Below, piece by piece: positions 45,830 to 53,728 of a DNA stretch of 64,000 nucleotides. Origin of the DNA: LMUY01 sp964244655 (lineage in GTDB: Bacteria > Pseudomonadota > Alphaproteobacteria > Acetobacterales > Acetobacteraceae); assembly GCA_964244655.1 (NCBI GenBank), contig CAXTJU010000002.1, positions 33,312-97,311 on the forward strand, in the 5' to 3' direction. The notes below the pieces were generated by a model. The model was not told the origin of the DNA. It saw only the letters and a list, made by a program, of their open reading frames with translations, and ran no database searches. Position numbers and translations under genes: made by a program. Numbering within the stretch: position 1 is the first letter of the stretch; each line of letters starts with the position of its first letter.

Positions 45830-47485
45830 TCAAGCCTCCTGATTGTATTCTGGCTTGTAGGTCATTGCCTCGATCCAGGCCCGCACGTCCTTGGGCCGCT
45901 CCACCGTTGCCTGTTCCTGGTCGAAGATGTGCTCGGCCACCCGCGTCGCGGTGGTAATCTCGGTTTCCAGGATGTGCGACTGCTTGGGGAACAGCATGCC
46001 GCGGTCGCGGTCCTCTCGGGTTACCTGGTCCGCGCTTGCCTTGGCCGCCTCGATGAACATCCGGTCCGTGATGCGTTTGGGCCGTGTCGCGTAGACGGCC
46101 AGCCCAATTGCCGGGAAGATGTAGAAGTTGTTCGCCTGCCCTGGATGGTAGGTCTTGCCGTTCACCGTCACGTCCGGGAACTGCACGCCGCATGCGACCA
46201 ACGCCTTCCCATCTGTCCACGTATAGGCTTGCTCGGGCGTGCACTCCGCCTTGTCGGTCGGATTGGACAGCGGGAAGATGATCGGACGATCCGTGTTCTT
46301 CGCCATTGCACGGATCACCGGCTCGGTGAAGGCGCCGTGCATAGTCGATACGCCGATCAGCACCGTGGGCTTGAAGGCCTCGACCGCCGCCTTGAGATCC
46401 TTCGTTGGCTCTGCCTTCTGGGCATAGATCGCCTGCGAGGGTGTTAGGTCGTTCCTTGAAGGTTCAATTAGGCCGTTGACGTCGAACAATGCGATTTGCT
46501 TTTGCGCGTCCTCCTTCTTCACGCCCTCGTCCACCATCGCCTCGACGAGCATGTTGCTGATGCCGATGCCGGCTGACCCAGCGCCCAGGAAGAAGATCCT
46601 CTGGTCCTTCAGCTTCGCTCCGCTGATCTGCAGCGCCGTCGTCAGCCCGGCGATGGTGATCGAGGCCGTGCCCTGAATGTCATCGTTGTAGCAGAGCACC
46701 TTGTCCGTGTACCGGGTGAGCAGCCGGATAGCGTCCGTGCCTTTCCAGTCTTCGAAATGCACGCACACGCCCGGGAACACCTCGTTCGCGGCGGCGACGA
46801 ATTCGTCAACCAGCGCGTCCAACTCGTCCACGGACGAAGGCGGCGCCTCGCGTAGGCCGAGGTAAAGCGGGTCGGCCCGCATCGGCGTGTTCGTGGTGCC
46901 GATGTCGAACAGCACCGGCAACAGGCACTCCGGCGGCACGGCGGCGCAGGCGGTGTAGAGCTGTAGCTTGCCGATCGGGATGCCCATGCCGTTGGCGCCG
47001 ATGTCGCCCAAGCCGAGGATGCGCCCGCCCGATGACACGCAAATGAAGCGTACGTCCCGGTGCGGCCAGTTCTGCAGCACCTCGGCCATGCGGCCCTTCA
47101 TGTCGCGGGTGATGTACATGCCTCGCGACCGGCGGTAGAGGTGGCCGAAGGTTAGGCAAGCGTCGGCGATGGTCGGGTCGTACACGATCGGCACGAAGCG
47201 CGCCGGGTCGGACATCAAAGTCTTATAGAACAGCGTCTCGTTGCGGTCGCACAGCCCCATCAAGTAGACGTAACGCTCAAGGTCGCTGGGCTTCTGCTCC
47301 AGGTGGCCCATGACGCGCTCGAGCTGGCGCTCGATCGTCTCAACCGTTGGCGGCAACAGGCCTTCGACGCCGTGCCTCTTGCGCTCAGCCGCTGAAAACG
47401 CGGTACCCTTGTTCAGCACCGGGTCGTCGAGCAACTCGATGCCGCTTATGCTGGCTGAGCCGTGGGATTTCGCATTAATATCCAT
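45830..47485 (-). CDS. maeA: NAD-dependent malic enzyme
   Basis: The product has 551 residues, the usual length for large bacterial SfcA/MaeA enzymes. Landmarks are RFVPIVYDPTIADACLTFGH, VSSGGRILGLGDIGANGMGI (metal/substrate region), YNDDIQGTASITIAGLTTAL and the dinucleotide motif FLGAGSAGIGISNMLVEAM. It makes pyruvate from malate. It is the first gene of the eight-gene operon. Nicotinamide preference cannot be fully settled by reading. Confidence 0.94.
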   Translation of the reverse strand: MDINAKSHGSASISGIELLDDPVLNKGTAFSAAERKRHGVEGLLPPTVETIERQLERVMGHLEQKPSDLERYVYLMGLCDRNETLFYKTLMSDPARFVPIVYDPTIADACLTFGHLYRRSRGMYITRDMKGRMAEVLQNWPHRDVRFICVSSGGRILGLGDIGANGMGIPIGKLQLYTACAAVPPECLLPVLFDIGTTNTPMRADPLYLGLREAPPSSVDELDALVDEFVAAANEVFPGVCVHFEDWKGTDAIRLLTRYTDKVLCYNDDIQGTASITIAGLTTALQISGAKLKDQRIFFLGAGSAGIGISNMLVEAMVDEGVKKEDAQKQIALFDVNGLIEPSRNDLTPSQAIYAQKAEPTKDLKAAVEAFKPTVLIGVSTMHGAFTEPVIRAMAKNTDRPIIFPLSNPTDKAECTPEQAYTWTDGKALVACGVQFPDVTVNGKTYHPGQANNFYIFPAIGLAVYATRPKRITDRMFIEAAKASADQVTREDRDRGMLFPKQSHILETEITTATRVAEHIFDQEQATVERPKDVRAWIEAMTYKPEYNQEA

Positions 47486-47535
47486 GTGAACCTCTTGAGT
47501 TTACGAAGGCGATCAGATTTGCCTGGGAGCCGTGG

Positions 47536-47691
47536 TCACAAACCTGCCGGCAACACGACGGGTCCGATGGCGGAGATAGTGAAGCTACGTTTGATCGCGG
47601 TTGCGTGGACCGGGTAGGTCTCGACCCACGGAACAGTCGCCAAATCTCGCGAGATTGCGTTGGAGGCGGGATCGGTGACTTGGTTCGACAT
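47536..47691 (-). CDS. Small leader-type reading frame ahead of maeA
   Basis: It starts MSNQVTDPASNAISR after a GGAGG site and ends 50 nt before the maeA start (residues near the end: RSFTISAIGPVVLPAGL). It shares its first codons and ribosome site with the frame at 36497. It may be a leader peptide, a short real protein or a gene stub. Confidence 0.4.
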   Translation of the reverse strand: MSNQVTDPASNAISRDLATVPWVETYPVHATAIKRSFTISAIGPVVLPAGL

Positions 47692-47704
47692 CATGGCCTC
47701 CGTG

Positions 47705-47833
47705 CCTGAAGCATCCCAGGGATGCGACTACGAGACCAGTTGGGGCGGGGCAGGATGCGCTGGGAGGAGTGTTGTTATCCTATGACTCTCTGTCACAGGC
47801 TCCCGGCCGGGCGATGTAGATCACGAGCGACAG
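47705..47833 (-). repeat. 129-bp repeat R1, copy 3 (attached to a full regulator gene)
   Basis: It has the same length and order as the copies at 34240 and 36687 but is more diverged. It includes the 3' end of the chimeric MmyB regulator and the spacer before the eight-gene operon, so this locus probably shows the original arrangement. Confidence 0.8.
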
Positions 47834-48769
47834 GTCCGGCCGGTCCTCCGGGCTGAGCGACACATAGGTCAGGTCAAGCAGTCCTTGCGTCGGATGACGC
47901 AGCCGCTCTCTGGCTTCGTCGAAACCCTGCACGTCGACTTTCGGCCACCAGGCCCGGAATTCTTCGCTCTCTGCGCAGACCTCCTCGACCAACCGGTCGA
48001 ACGGCGCTTTGTCCGAGGCCTTGGCGCGGGTGGCGTGGAACACGCGCATCGTGGCGCGGGCCGCTTGCTCCCAGTCGCGCAGGAGGCTGCGATAGGGCCG
48101 ATAGAGGAACATCATACGAAGCGTGTTGCGCTCGTGCGGCTCCAGTGCGCCATAATCCACGAACAGATCCGCCACCGCCGGATTCCAGGCAAGGATGTCG
48201 AACCGGCTGTTGCGGATATAGGCGGGAACGGGATCAATCTCCCTGACCAGATAGACCAGCCTGTCGCTCGGCTCGCCGCCGGTCTGGGCGACTGGTAGCT
48301 GGTGTGAAGAGAGCGCGAACAGGTGCAAGGATTCTGCGCGGTCAAGCCGGAGGACGGTCGACAGCCGATTGAGCACCGCGGCCGATACCCCGATGTCGCG
48401 CCCCTGTTCGAGCCACGTATACCAGCTGACGCTGACACCGGCGAGCAACGCCACCTCTTCGCGACGCAGACCGGGCGTACGCCGCTGCCCGGCCGGCAGG
48501 CCCAGCTCGCTCGGCTGCAAACGGCCGCGCCGACTGGACAGGAAAGTGCCTAGCTCCTTGCGTTCCTCTAAAGATGGCTTTTTTACGCCGTGGTCGTTGG
48601 CGATGAACCCGGACGCACAGTCAGTCACGTGCTCGACCCATATGGCGGCATGGGAATTGGCTTCCATCGGACGAGGAAGCTCGTCAACCCGATTCTCTTC
48701 CCCGATGCTCGTCAGGAGCCCTATCTTATCTAGAGCTTGAACGTAATCAGCTAAACCTGCTTGCGGCAT
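47780..48769 (-). CDS. MmyB-type XRE regulator fused to a UbiD N-terminal fragment
   Basis: The frame has 329 residues. The first ~60 (MPQAGLADYVQALDKIGLLT ... FIANDHGV) are homologous to the N-terminus of the UbiD decarboxylase at 546-2139. From KKPSLEERKELGTFLSSRRG on it is a regulator: an HTH (TPGLRREEVALLAGVSVSWY, TWLEQGRDIGVS), then the MmyB ligand domain (VPAYIRNSRFDILAWNPAV, YGALEPHERNTLRMMFLYRP). The upstream region also resembles that of the ubiD gene, so the regulator may have gained the ubiD promoter. A shorter start within the regulator is possible. It probably controls the operon downstream. Confidence 0.85.
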   Translation of the reverse strand: MPQAGLADYVQALDKIGLLTSIGEENRVDELPRPMEANSHAAIWVEHVTDCASGFIANDHGVKKPSLEERKELGTFLSSRRGRLQPSELGLPAGQRRTPGLRREEVALLAGVSVSWYTWLEQGRDIGVSAAVLNRLSTVLRLDRAESLHLFALSSHQLPVAQTGGEPSDRLVYLVREIDPVPAYIRNSRFDILAWNPAVADLFVDYGALEPHERNTLRMMFLYRPYRSLLRDWEQAARATMRVFHATRAKASDKAPFDRLVEEVCAESEEFRAWWPKVDVQGFDEARERLRHPTQGLLDLTYVSLSPEDRPDLSLVIYIARPGACDRES

Positions 48770-48820
48770 GTTCTACCTCGACCAAGTTAGCTACTACGGA
48801 CAGGGTTATCGCTCGCTGCA

Positions 48821-48839
48821 TAGGTTCGGAAACTACTCA
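48821..48839. promoter_or_regulatory. Putative operator, copy 5 of the 19-bp motif
   Basis: TAGGTTCGGAAACTACTCA. It lies 52 nt upstream of the UbiD-MmyB chimera, matching the position of copy 1 upstream of the ubiD pseudogene. Confidence 0.6.
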
Positions 48840-48920
48840 GGTCAGCCACATTCATACCGACAACAGAGCGGAAGAAGCTCGTGTGCTCGATGGCAAACAG
48901 CGATGACGGTTGCGGGTTCA

Positions 48921-48930
48921 GGGGGGGGGG
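48921..48930. repeat. Run of ten G
   Basis: A homopolymer of ten G bases in a non-coding stretch upstream of the chimeric regulator. Such tracts are prone to slippage. No reading frame depends on it convincingly. Confidence 0.8.
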
Positions 48931-49074
48931 AGCCGCGGCCCGGCGGTGCCGGGCTGGGCTTCGTAAACCGCCTGGTTCGTGGGGCCACAGCATGCTGACG
49001 TGATTGTACAGGACGGGAACCGAATGGCAGATCGCGCTGATGCTATAAAACGAGAGACCGAACGCCAAAAAGAG

Positions 49075-49094
49075 GCGGCACCCTAGGGTGCCGC
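49075..49094. terminator. Perfect 20-bp palindrome, probable terminator
   Basis: GCGGCACCCTAGGGTGCCGC can fold as an 8-bp GC-rich stem with a 4-nt CTAG loop. It lies about 185 nt beyond the SDR stop (minus strand). No strong T-run follows, so it may instead be a protein-binding site. Confidence 0.45.
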
Positions 49095-49279
49095 GAGTTT
49101 GGGAGGGAACGTCAGCGCGGCGGAGGAAAGAGCTGAGCGTTCCACCGCACGGTAGATCTAGGCTTGGTCCTCAGGGGGCGATCCTAAACTGGATCAATCG
49201 GGAGGTACGGAGGTACGAAGGTTGACATGGCCGACTGTAGCCAAAGCTTCAGAAGTTGGTATCCCAACCCGACGAGATG

Positions 49280-50329
49280 CTAGGCTGTGTCGTGGGCGGA
49301 GTCGCCGCCCGTGACCTCGTAGGTCGCGCCTGTCACCATTGCAGCGCCGTCTGAGGCGAGGAACACCGCGACAGGCGCAACTTGGTCGGGGGTTAGCCAG
49401 GGGACGCCAAGCGGCAGGTGCGGCTTTAGGGCGGCTACGGCCTGATCTTCGGTTGGGTCCTCAACGACATGACCGGTGGCGGCCGCGATAGCCAGGCTCC
49501 AGCGCATCTCGTTGCGCGTCATCGGGGTATCGATCAATCCCGGGACAACCGCATTGACCGTGATCTTGGATGCCCCAAGCTCAAGGGCCGCCGACTTCAT
49601 CAGCCCAATGATCCCCCACTTGGAAGCTGAGTAGGACGAGCCGTTCTTGGTGCCGTACCGGCCCTGCATGGATGCGAGCACGATGATGCGCCCGCCGCCC
49701 CCGATCACCAGCGCCGGGCCAAACGCCCGGATAGTATTCGCCGTGCCGTTGAGGTTCACATCGATGACGTCGTGCCACTGGGTATCGCTCATCTCCAGGA
49801 GCGGCTTAAACAGTTGGATGCCCGCGTCGGCAACGACGATGTGGATCTGGCCCATCTGCGAGGCCACGTTCGCTGCCGCAGCGCGCAGTGCTGCGATGTC
49901 GCGGATGTCGGCCACAACCGGCATGAAGCGTCGCCCATAGGATTTTACGAGCCACTCCGTTTCGTCTAGGTCGGCCTGGGTCGAATGAGGGTAAAGCGTG
50001 TCGGTGCTGGCCGGCCCGCAAATATCGAGGCCGACCACGTCGGCACCGTTGGCTGCGAACTCGACTGCAATCGACCGGCCAATGCCCCGTGCCGCGCCCG
50101 TCACTACCGCGAGCTTGCCGTTGAGCTTGGATTTGAGGTCCGATGTGCCTGCTGGTTGTCTAGTAGCTTCAGTTTGGGACGTGTCGCCTTCGGGCTGCTG
50201 CGAGTTAGGCACACGAGATTCGGCAGCATTCGCCGCGTTGGCGCCGAGTGCCCCGACACCAGCGGCCAAGGTGCCCAGCAGACTGCCGCGCCGGTCTGCC
50301 CGCAGAATTTCATCATCCTGACTGCTCAT
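49280..50329 (-). CDS. SDR oxidoreductase with an N-terminal Tat-like leader
   Basis: The product has 349 residues. The N-terminus DRRGSLLGTLAAGVGALGAN looks like a twin-arginine signal followed by a polar linker (residues 36-65). The SDR domain has the motifs LAVVTGAARGIGRSIAVEFA, the serine (VLASMQGRYG) and an intact YSASK. Mid-domain features (VVGLDICGP, the long loop before VVADIRD) resemble mycofactocin-dependent or carveol-type SDRs. Export of an NAD(P)-enzyme would be unusual, so the leader may be a relic or the cofactor may be tightly bound. Confidence 0.85.
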   Translation of the reverse strand: MSSQDDEILRADRRGSLLGTLAAGVGALGANAANAAESRVPNSQQPEGDTSQTEATRQPAGTSDLKSKLNGKLAVVTGAARGIGRSIAVEFAANGADVVGLDICGPASTDTLYPHSTQADLDETEWLVKSYGRRFMPVVADIRDIAALRAAAANVASQMGQIHIVVADAGIQLFKPLLEMSDTQWHDVIDVNLNGTANTIRAFGPALVIGGGGRIIVLASMQGRYGTKNGSSYSASKWGIIGLMKSAALELGASKITVNAVVPGLIDTPMTRNEMRWSLAIAAATGHVVEDPTEDQAVAALKPHLPLGVPWLTPDQVAPVAVFLASDGAAMVTGATYEVTGGDSAHDTA

Positions 50330-50437
50330 AGCTTCGTCCCACTTCTCTTAGCGTGACAGTTCTTGTTTAGCGCCAGGTCTGGCCGCATTGATGCAAGCGC
50401 GCCGAGGCCAGTGTAAGCCGTCCGCCATGTCCCAATC

Positions 50438-50555
50438 CTTCGAAGACGTCATCGCTGCCACGCGATCGGCCTAGGCAGCTAGGTGGGACTCCCAAAGAGG
50501 GCCTGACAGGCGTGTTGTGATCCTATGACCCCAAGTCACAGGCAGGTGGACGCAG
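50438..50555 (+). repeat. Repeat shared with 22398-22517 (inverted) and in part with 21945-21995
   Basis: It begins ATGTCCCAATCCTTCGAAGA and passes through AGCTAGGTGGGA into the 3' end of the regulator gene (ATCCTATGACC). The other copies are next to katE and the odd fumarase. Confidence 0.7.
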
Positions 50556-51329
50556 GAGGTATGCCGTGACCGAGAGGTCCGGCTGCCCCTCTCGCCCCAG
50601 GGCGATGTAGGTCATGTCGACGCGTCCCATAACCGGATGACGAAGGCGCTGGAAGCCTTCGTCAAAACGTTTTACGTCGATATCCGGCCACCATCGACGA
50701 AATTCTTCGCTTTTGGCACTCAGTTCCTCGACCAGCAAATCGAACGGCGCCTGATCCTGCGCCCTCGCTCGTGCAGCGCGGAAGGCGGCGAGCATACCGC
50801 GGGTGAACTGAGCCCAATCAAGGATCAGGGTCCGGTAGGGCTCATGCAGGAACAGCAGGCGAAGTGTGTTCCGCTCGTGCGGCTCGAGAGAGCCGTAATC
50901 GACGAACAGATTTGCCACCGCGGCGTTCCAGACGAGGATGTCGAATCGAGTGTTTCGAATGTAGGCGGGGATCGGATTGATCGCCTGCACCAGTTCAATC
51001 AGTCCATCGCTCGGCTGTTCATTTGTGGGCGAGGAAGGAGACACCCGAGAGGAAAGCGCGAACAGGTGGGCTGACTCCGCACGGTCGAGGCGAAGCACTT
51101 TCGCCACCCGTCCGAGCGCGTCGACGGAAGCCTGGATGTCGCGCCCCTGCTCAAGCCATGTGTACCAGCTGACGCTTACGCCGGCGAGAACTGCCACCTC
51201 CTCGCGACGAAGCCCAGGAGTGCGCCGCGTCCCAACCGGCAGCCCCACTTCGCCAGGTTGCAGACGGGCGCGTCGGCTTGCTAGAAAGGCGCCGAGCATC
51301 TCACGCTGCTCGGTTGACGGCTTCTTCAT
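50523..51329 (-). CDS. MmyB-type XRE-family transcriptional regulator
   Basis: From the ATG at 51329 (MKKPSTEQREMLGAFLASRR) the product has 268 residues. It has the HTH (TPGLRREEVAVLAGVSVSWY, TWLEQGRDIQAS) and the MmyB ligand-binding domain (IPAYIRNTRFDILVWNAAV, YGSLEPHERNTLRLLFLHEP). The frame is open further upstream to 51623 but that part has no homology. It is divergent from the LysR gene and co-directional with the SDR downstream, the usual target of such regulators. Its tail sequence recurs near 22 kb. Confidence 0.88.
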   Translation of the reverse strand: MKKPSTEQREMLGAFLASRRARLQPGEVGLPVGTRRTPGLRREEVAVLAGVSVSWYTWLEQGRDIQASVDALGRVAKVLRLDRAESAHLFALSSRVSPSSPTNEQPSDGLIELVQAINPIPAYIRNTRFDILVWNAAVANLFVDYGSLEPHERNTLRLLFLHEPYRTLILDWAQFTRGMLAAFRAARARAQDQAPFDLLVEELSAKSEEFRRWWPDIDVKRFDEGFQRLRHPVMGRVDMTYIALGREGQPDLSVTAYLLRPPACDLGS

Positions 51330-51600
51330 CGTCGGTAGCTTGCTCCCTGCGCGATCCGGGAACGATGGCCCAACTCCACGAACCCGTAGGCACAGGCGGG
51401 CTCCCGTCGTGGTCAGCGCCGTTGCACCGCTGTGGACCGGGTCATTCAACATAGCGACGCCGTCAAACCGGCGTCTGCACCTGTCTCCTCTGTTAGGCTT
51501 CTGCTGAGAGCCATCTGGCTGAATAGGGCTGCGATAGTAAAGGGGACACGCCATGCCTAGCACCAGCATTGTCCTGCAACAGGAGATTCTGGCGAACAAG

Positions 51601-51617
51601 TTACCTGCTATCGGTAA
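51601..51617. promoter_or_regulatory. Candidate LysR-type operator
   Basis: TTACCTGCTATCGGTAA has perfect arms TTACC/GGTAA with a 7-nt centre and fits the T-N11-A rule. It is 27 nt upstream of the LysR start codon, in the intergenic region shared with the MmyB-type regulator. Confidence 0.6.
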
Positions 51618-51644
51618 ATACATTGTCTGTTATCGGAGACTGTG

Positions 51645-52520
51645 ATGATTGGCGAACCCTTTGATCTTACGCAGCTGCGGGCTTTTGAAGCAGTTGCTCG
51701 AACAGGTAGTTTCACCAAAGCGGCGGAGACACTCGGCCTCGCGCAATCCTCCGTCAGTCAACAAATCCACCGTTTTGAAACGCGGCTCGAACGTACTCTG
51801 CTGGAACGTTATGGCCGCGGGGTGAAGTTGACGCAGGTTGGCGAGGCTGCTCTGATATACACTCGTGCGATGCTATCGTTGGCTGACCAAGCTAGGCGCC
51901 AGTTCTCGGAACCACCTCTGAGCGGCTCACTCCGCCTCGGTATCGTCGAGGACTTCGCAACGGCCAAGCTCGGTAGCGTATTCGCCGTGTTCCAGAAGCA
52001 ACATCCGCGCTTTGAGCTGACCTTCGAGACAGGCCTTAGCACGAGCCTGCTCAACGCCCTTGACGCCGGTGACCTGGACGTGGTTGTCGCCAAGCGGCTT
52101 CCAGGCCGAGAAAAAGGGAGCTTGCTCTGGCGAGAGCCGCTTGTCTGGATCGGGCTGTCACATGCGATCGGTGAGGGAGGAAACGTACCTCTCGCAACCT
52201 ACCCAGCTCCTAGCGAGACACGAGACCTGACGTTGACTGCTCTACAAAACAATGGGCGACGTTGGACCATCGTGACACAAAGCACTGGTTTGCTCGGCAT
52301 CATTGCCGCCGTCGAGGCTGGTCTCGGCGTGGCCGCGTTCGGCAGCCATTTCGTTCCAGCACATCTCGAAGAACTTCCACCCGATCTCGGCCTGCCGCAA
52401 CTCGGAATGCTAGATTATGTGATCGATCAGAGAGCTGGTCCTAGCGACGCTGCCTTGGAAGCTTTCATAACTATCGTTCGCATGGCCGCAGAGCAGTTAA
52501 CGGGGAAGGAGGAGCCCTGA
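51645..52520 (+). CDS. LysR-family transcriptional regulator
   Basis: The product has 291 residues from the ATG at 51645, with GGAG at 6-nt spacing (a GTG directly before it is too close). The N-terminal HTH (LRAFEAVARTGSFTKAAETL, GLAQSSVSQQIHRFE) and the periplasmic-binding-like effector domain (GSLRLGIVEDFATAKLGSVF) are complete. The target is probably the divergent unit, or itself through the dyad at 51601. Confidence 0.92.
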   Translation: MIGEPFDLTQLRAFEAVARTGSFTKAAETLGLAQSSVSQQIHRFETRLERTLLERYGRGVKLTQVGEAALIYTRAMLSLADQARRQFSEPPLSGSLRLGIVEDFATAKLGSVFAVFQKQHPRFELTFETGLSTSLLNALDAGDLDVVVAKRLPGREKGSLLWREPLVWIGLSHAIGEGGNVPLATYPAPSETRDLTLTALQNNGRRWTIVTQSTGLLGIIAAVEAGLGVAAFGSHFVPAHLEELPPDLGLPQLGMLDYVIDQRAGPSDAALEAFITIVRMAAEQLTGKEEP

Positions 52521-52654
52521 AGGAAATAAGCCAAACACTGAATGGAGATGACAGAATCTGAGGTTTTCGCCCGGAGAGTAGCCACAAACTTGGCTTGCGA
52601 GAATGGCTATTATCGCAAGTTGACGCGGGGAGGCGAGGACCCGTAGGCTTCGGC

Positions 52655-53677
52655 ATGCCAGTCAAGAAAACCAGCCCCGCATCCATGCCCATGGGGAATG
52701 GTGCTGTCGCCGCGATTGAACGTCCAGCTCCCCTGATACCAACAGCCCGCTCCCGTTCCCGCCAACGGGCGGACAATTACCTTGTTGCCGCCGACGCACC
52801 GTCTACCGTGCGGGCCTACACGGCAGATTGGAAGCATTTCTCGGTTTGGTGCCGGGCGCGTGACCTGGCGCCAATGCCCGCGTCTCCGGAGTTGGTCGGT
52901 GACTATCTTGCCGATCTCGGCGAGGGTTATGCCAGGGCAACCCTGCGCCGGAAGGTCGCCGCTATCGCGCGCGCCACCCGGCATGCCGGTCACCCGCTCG
53001 ATACCCGCCACCCCTCCATCCGTGACGTGCTGCGCGGGATTGGCCGCACGCATGGCGGTCCTCCCAAGCGAGCCCAGGCCTTGGCGACCGAAGAAGTCCA
53101 GAGGCTGGTCGCGACCTGTATCGACGACCCGGCAGGACTGCGCGACCGTGCCCTCCTGCTCATCGCCTTTGCCGGCGCCCTGCGTCGCTCGGAGCTATGC
53201 GCCATTGAGGTCGAACACATCACCTGGAAGCCGCGCAGCCTCGAGCTGTTGATCCCACGCTCCAAGACCGATGCCGAAGCGGAAGGCGCCCGGATCGGCA
53301 TCCCGCGCGGCAAAGTGGAGGCAACTTGCCCGCTGCGCGCCCTGCAGGCTTGGCTTGTGGCCGCCGCTATCGACCGCGGCCCGGTGTTCCGCGCTGTCAC
53401 GCGCCATGGCACGCCCAGGGCAGCGGCGCTCAGCGGCGAGGCTGTCCGGCTGATCCTGCTCAAACGTGCGAGGCTTGCCGGGGTGAAAGGCACCCGGTTG
53501 GAGCCGATCTCGCCGCACGGGCTCAGGGCGGGGTTCGTCACCGCCGCCTACCGTAACAACGTCCCCGACGAGGAGATCATGGGTCATAGCCGGCATCGTA
53601 GCCTGACGGTGATGCGCAGCTATGTGAGACGGTCGAAACTCAGTCACGCCAGCCCCGCCGGAAAGGTTGGTCTGTGA
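52655..53677 (+). CDS. Tyrosine recombinase (phage-type integrase)
   Basis: The product has 340 residues from the ATG at 52655. The SAM-like N-terminal domain (STVRAYTADWKHFSVWCRAR) precedes the catalytic domain, with the first arginine in FAGALRRSELCAIEVEH, the H-x-x-R box in ISPHGLRAGFVTAA, the second His in GHSRHRS and the tyrosine in VMRSYVRR. All catalytic residues are present, so it is probably active. It lies at the border between the metabolic region and the defence genes. Confidence 0.92.
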   Translation: MPVKKTSPASMPMGNGAVAAIERPAPLIPTARSRSRQRADNYLVAADAPSTVRAYTADWKHFSVWCRARDLAPMPASPELVGDYLADLGEGYARATLRRKVAAIARATRHAGHPLDTRHPSIRDVLRGIGRTHGGPPKRAQALATEEVQRLVATCIDDPAGLRDRALLLIAFAGALRRSELCAIEVEHITWKPRSLELLIPRSKTDAEAEGARIGIPRGKVEATCPLRALQAWLVAAAIDRGPVFRAVTRHGTPRAAALSGEAVRLILLKRARLAGVKGTRLEPISPHGLRAGFVTAAYRNNVPDEEIMGHSRHRSLTVMRSYVRRSKLSHASPAGKVGL

Positions 53678-53728
53678 GCGACGACCAGCGTGTGCCCCTC
53701 ACAGGATGGCTACTTTGCGCTGCATCTC

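Noticed and set aside
45828..46244. N-terminal extension of the second fumarase into the malic enzyme gene
   Set aside because: The extension has no homology and overlaps malic enzyme codons in another frame. FumC proteins begin near the ATG at 45827, 2 nt after the malic enzyme stop.
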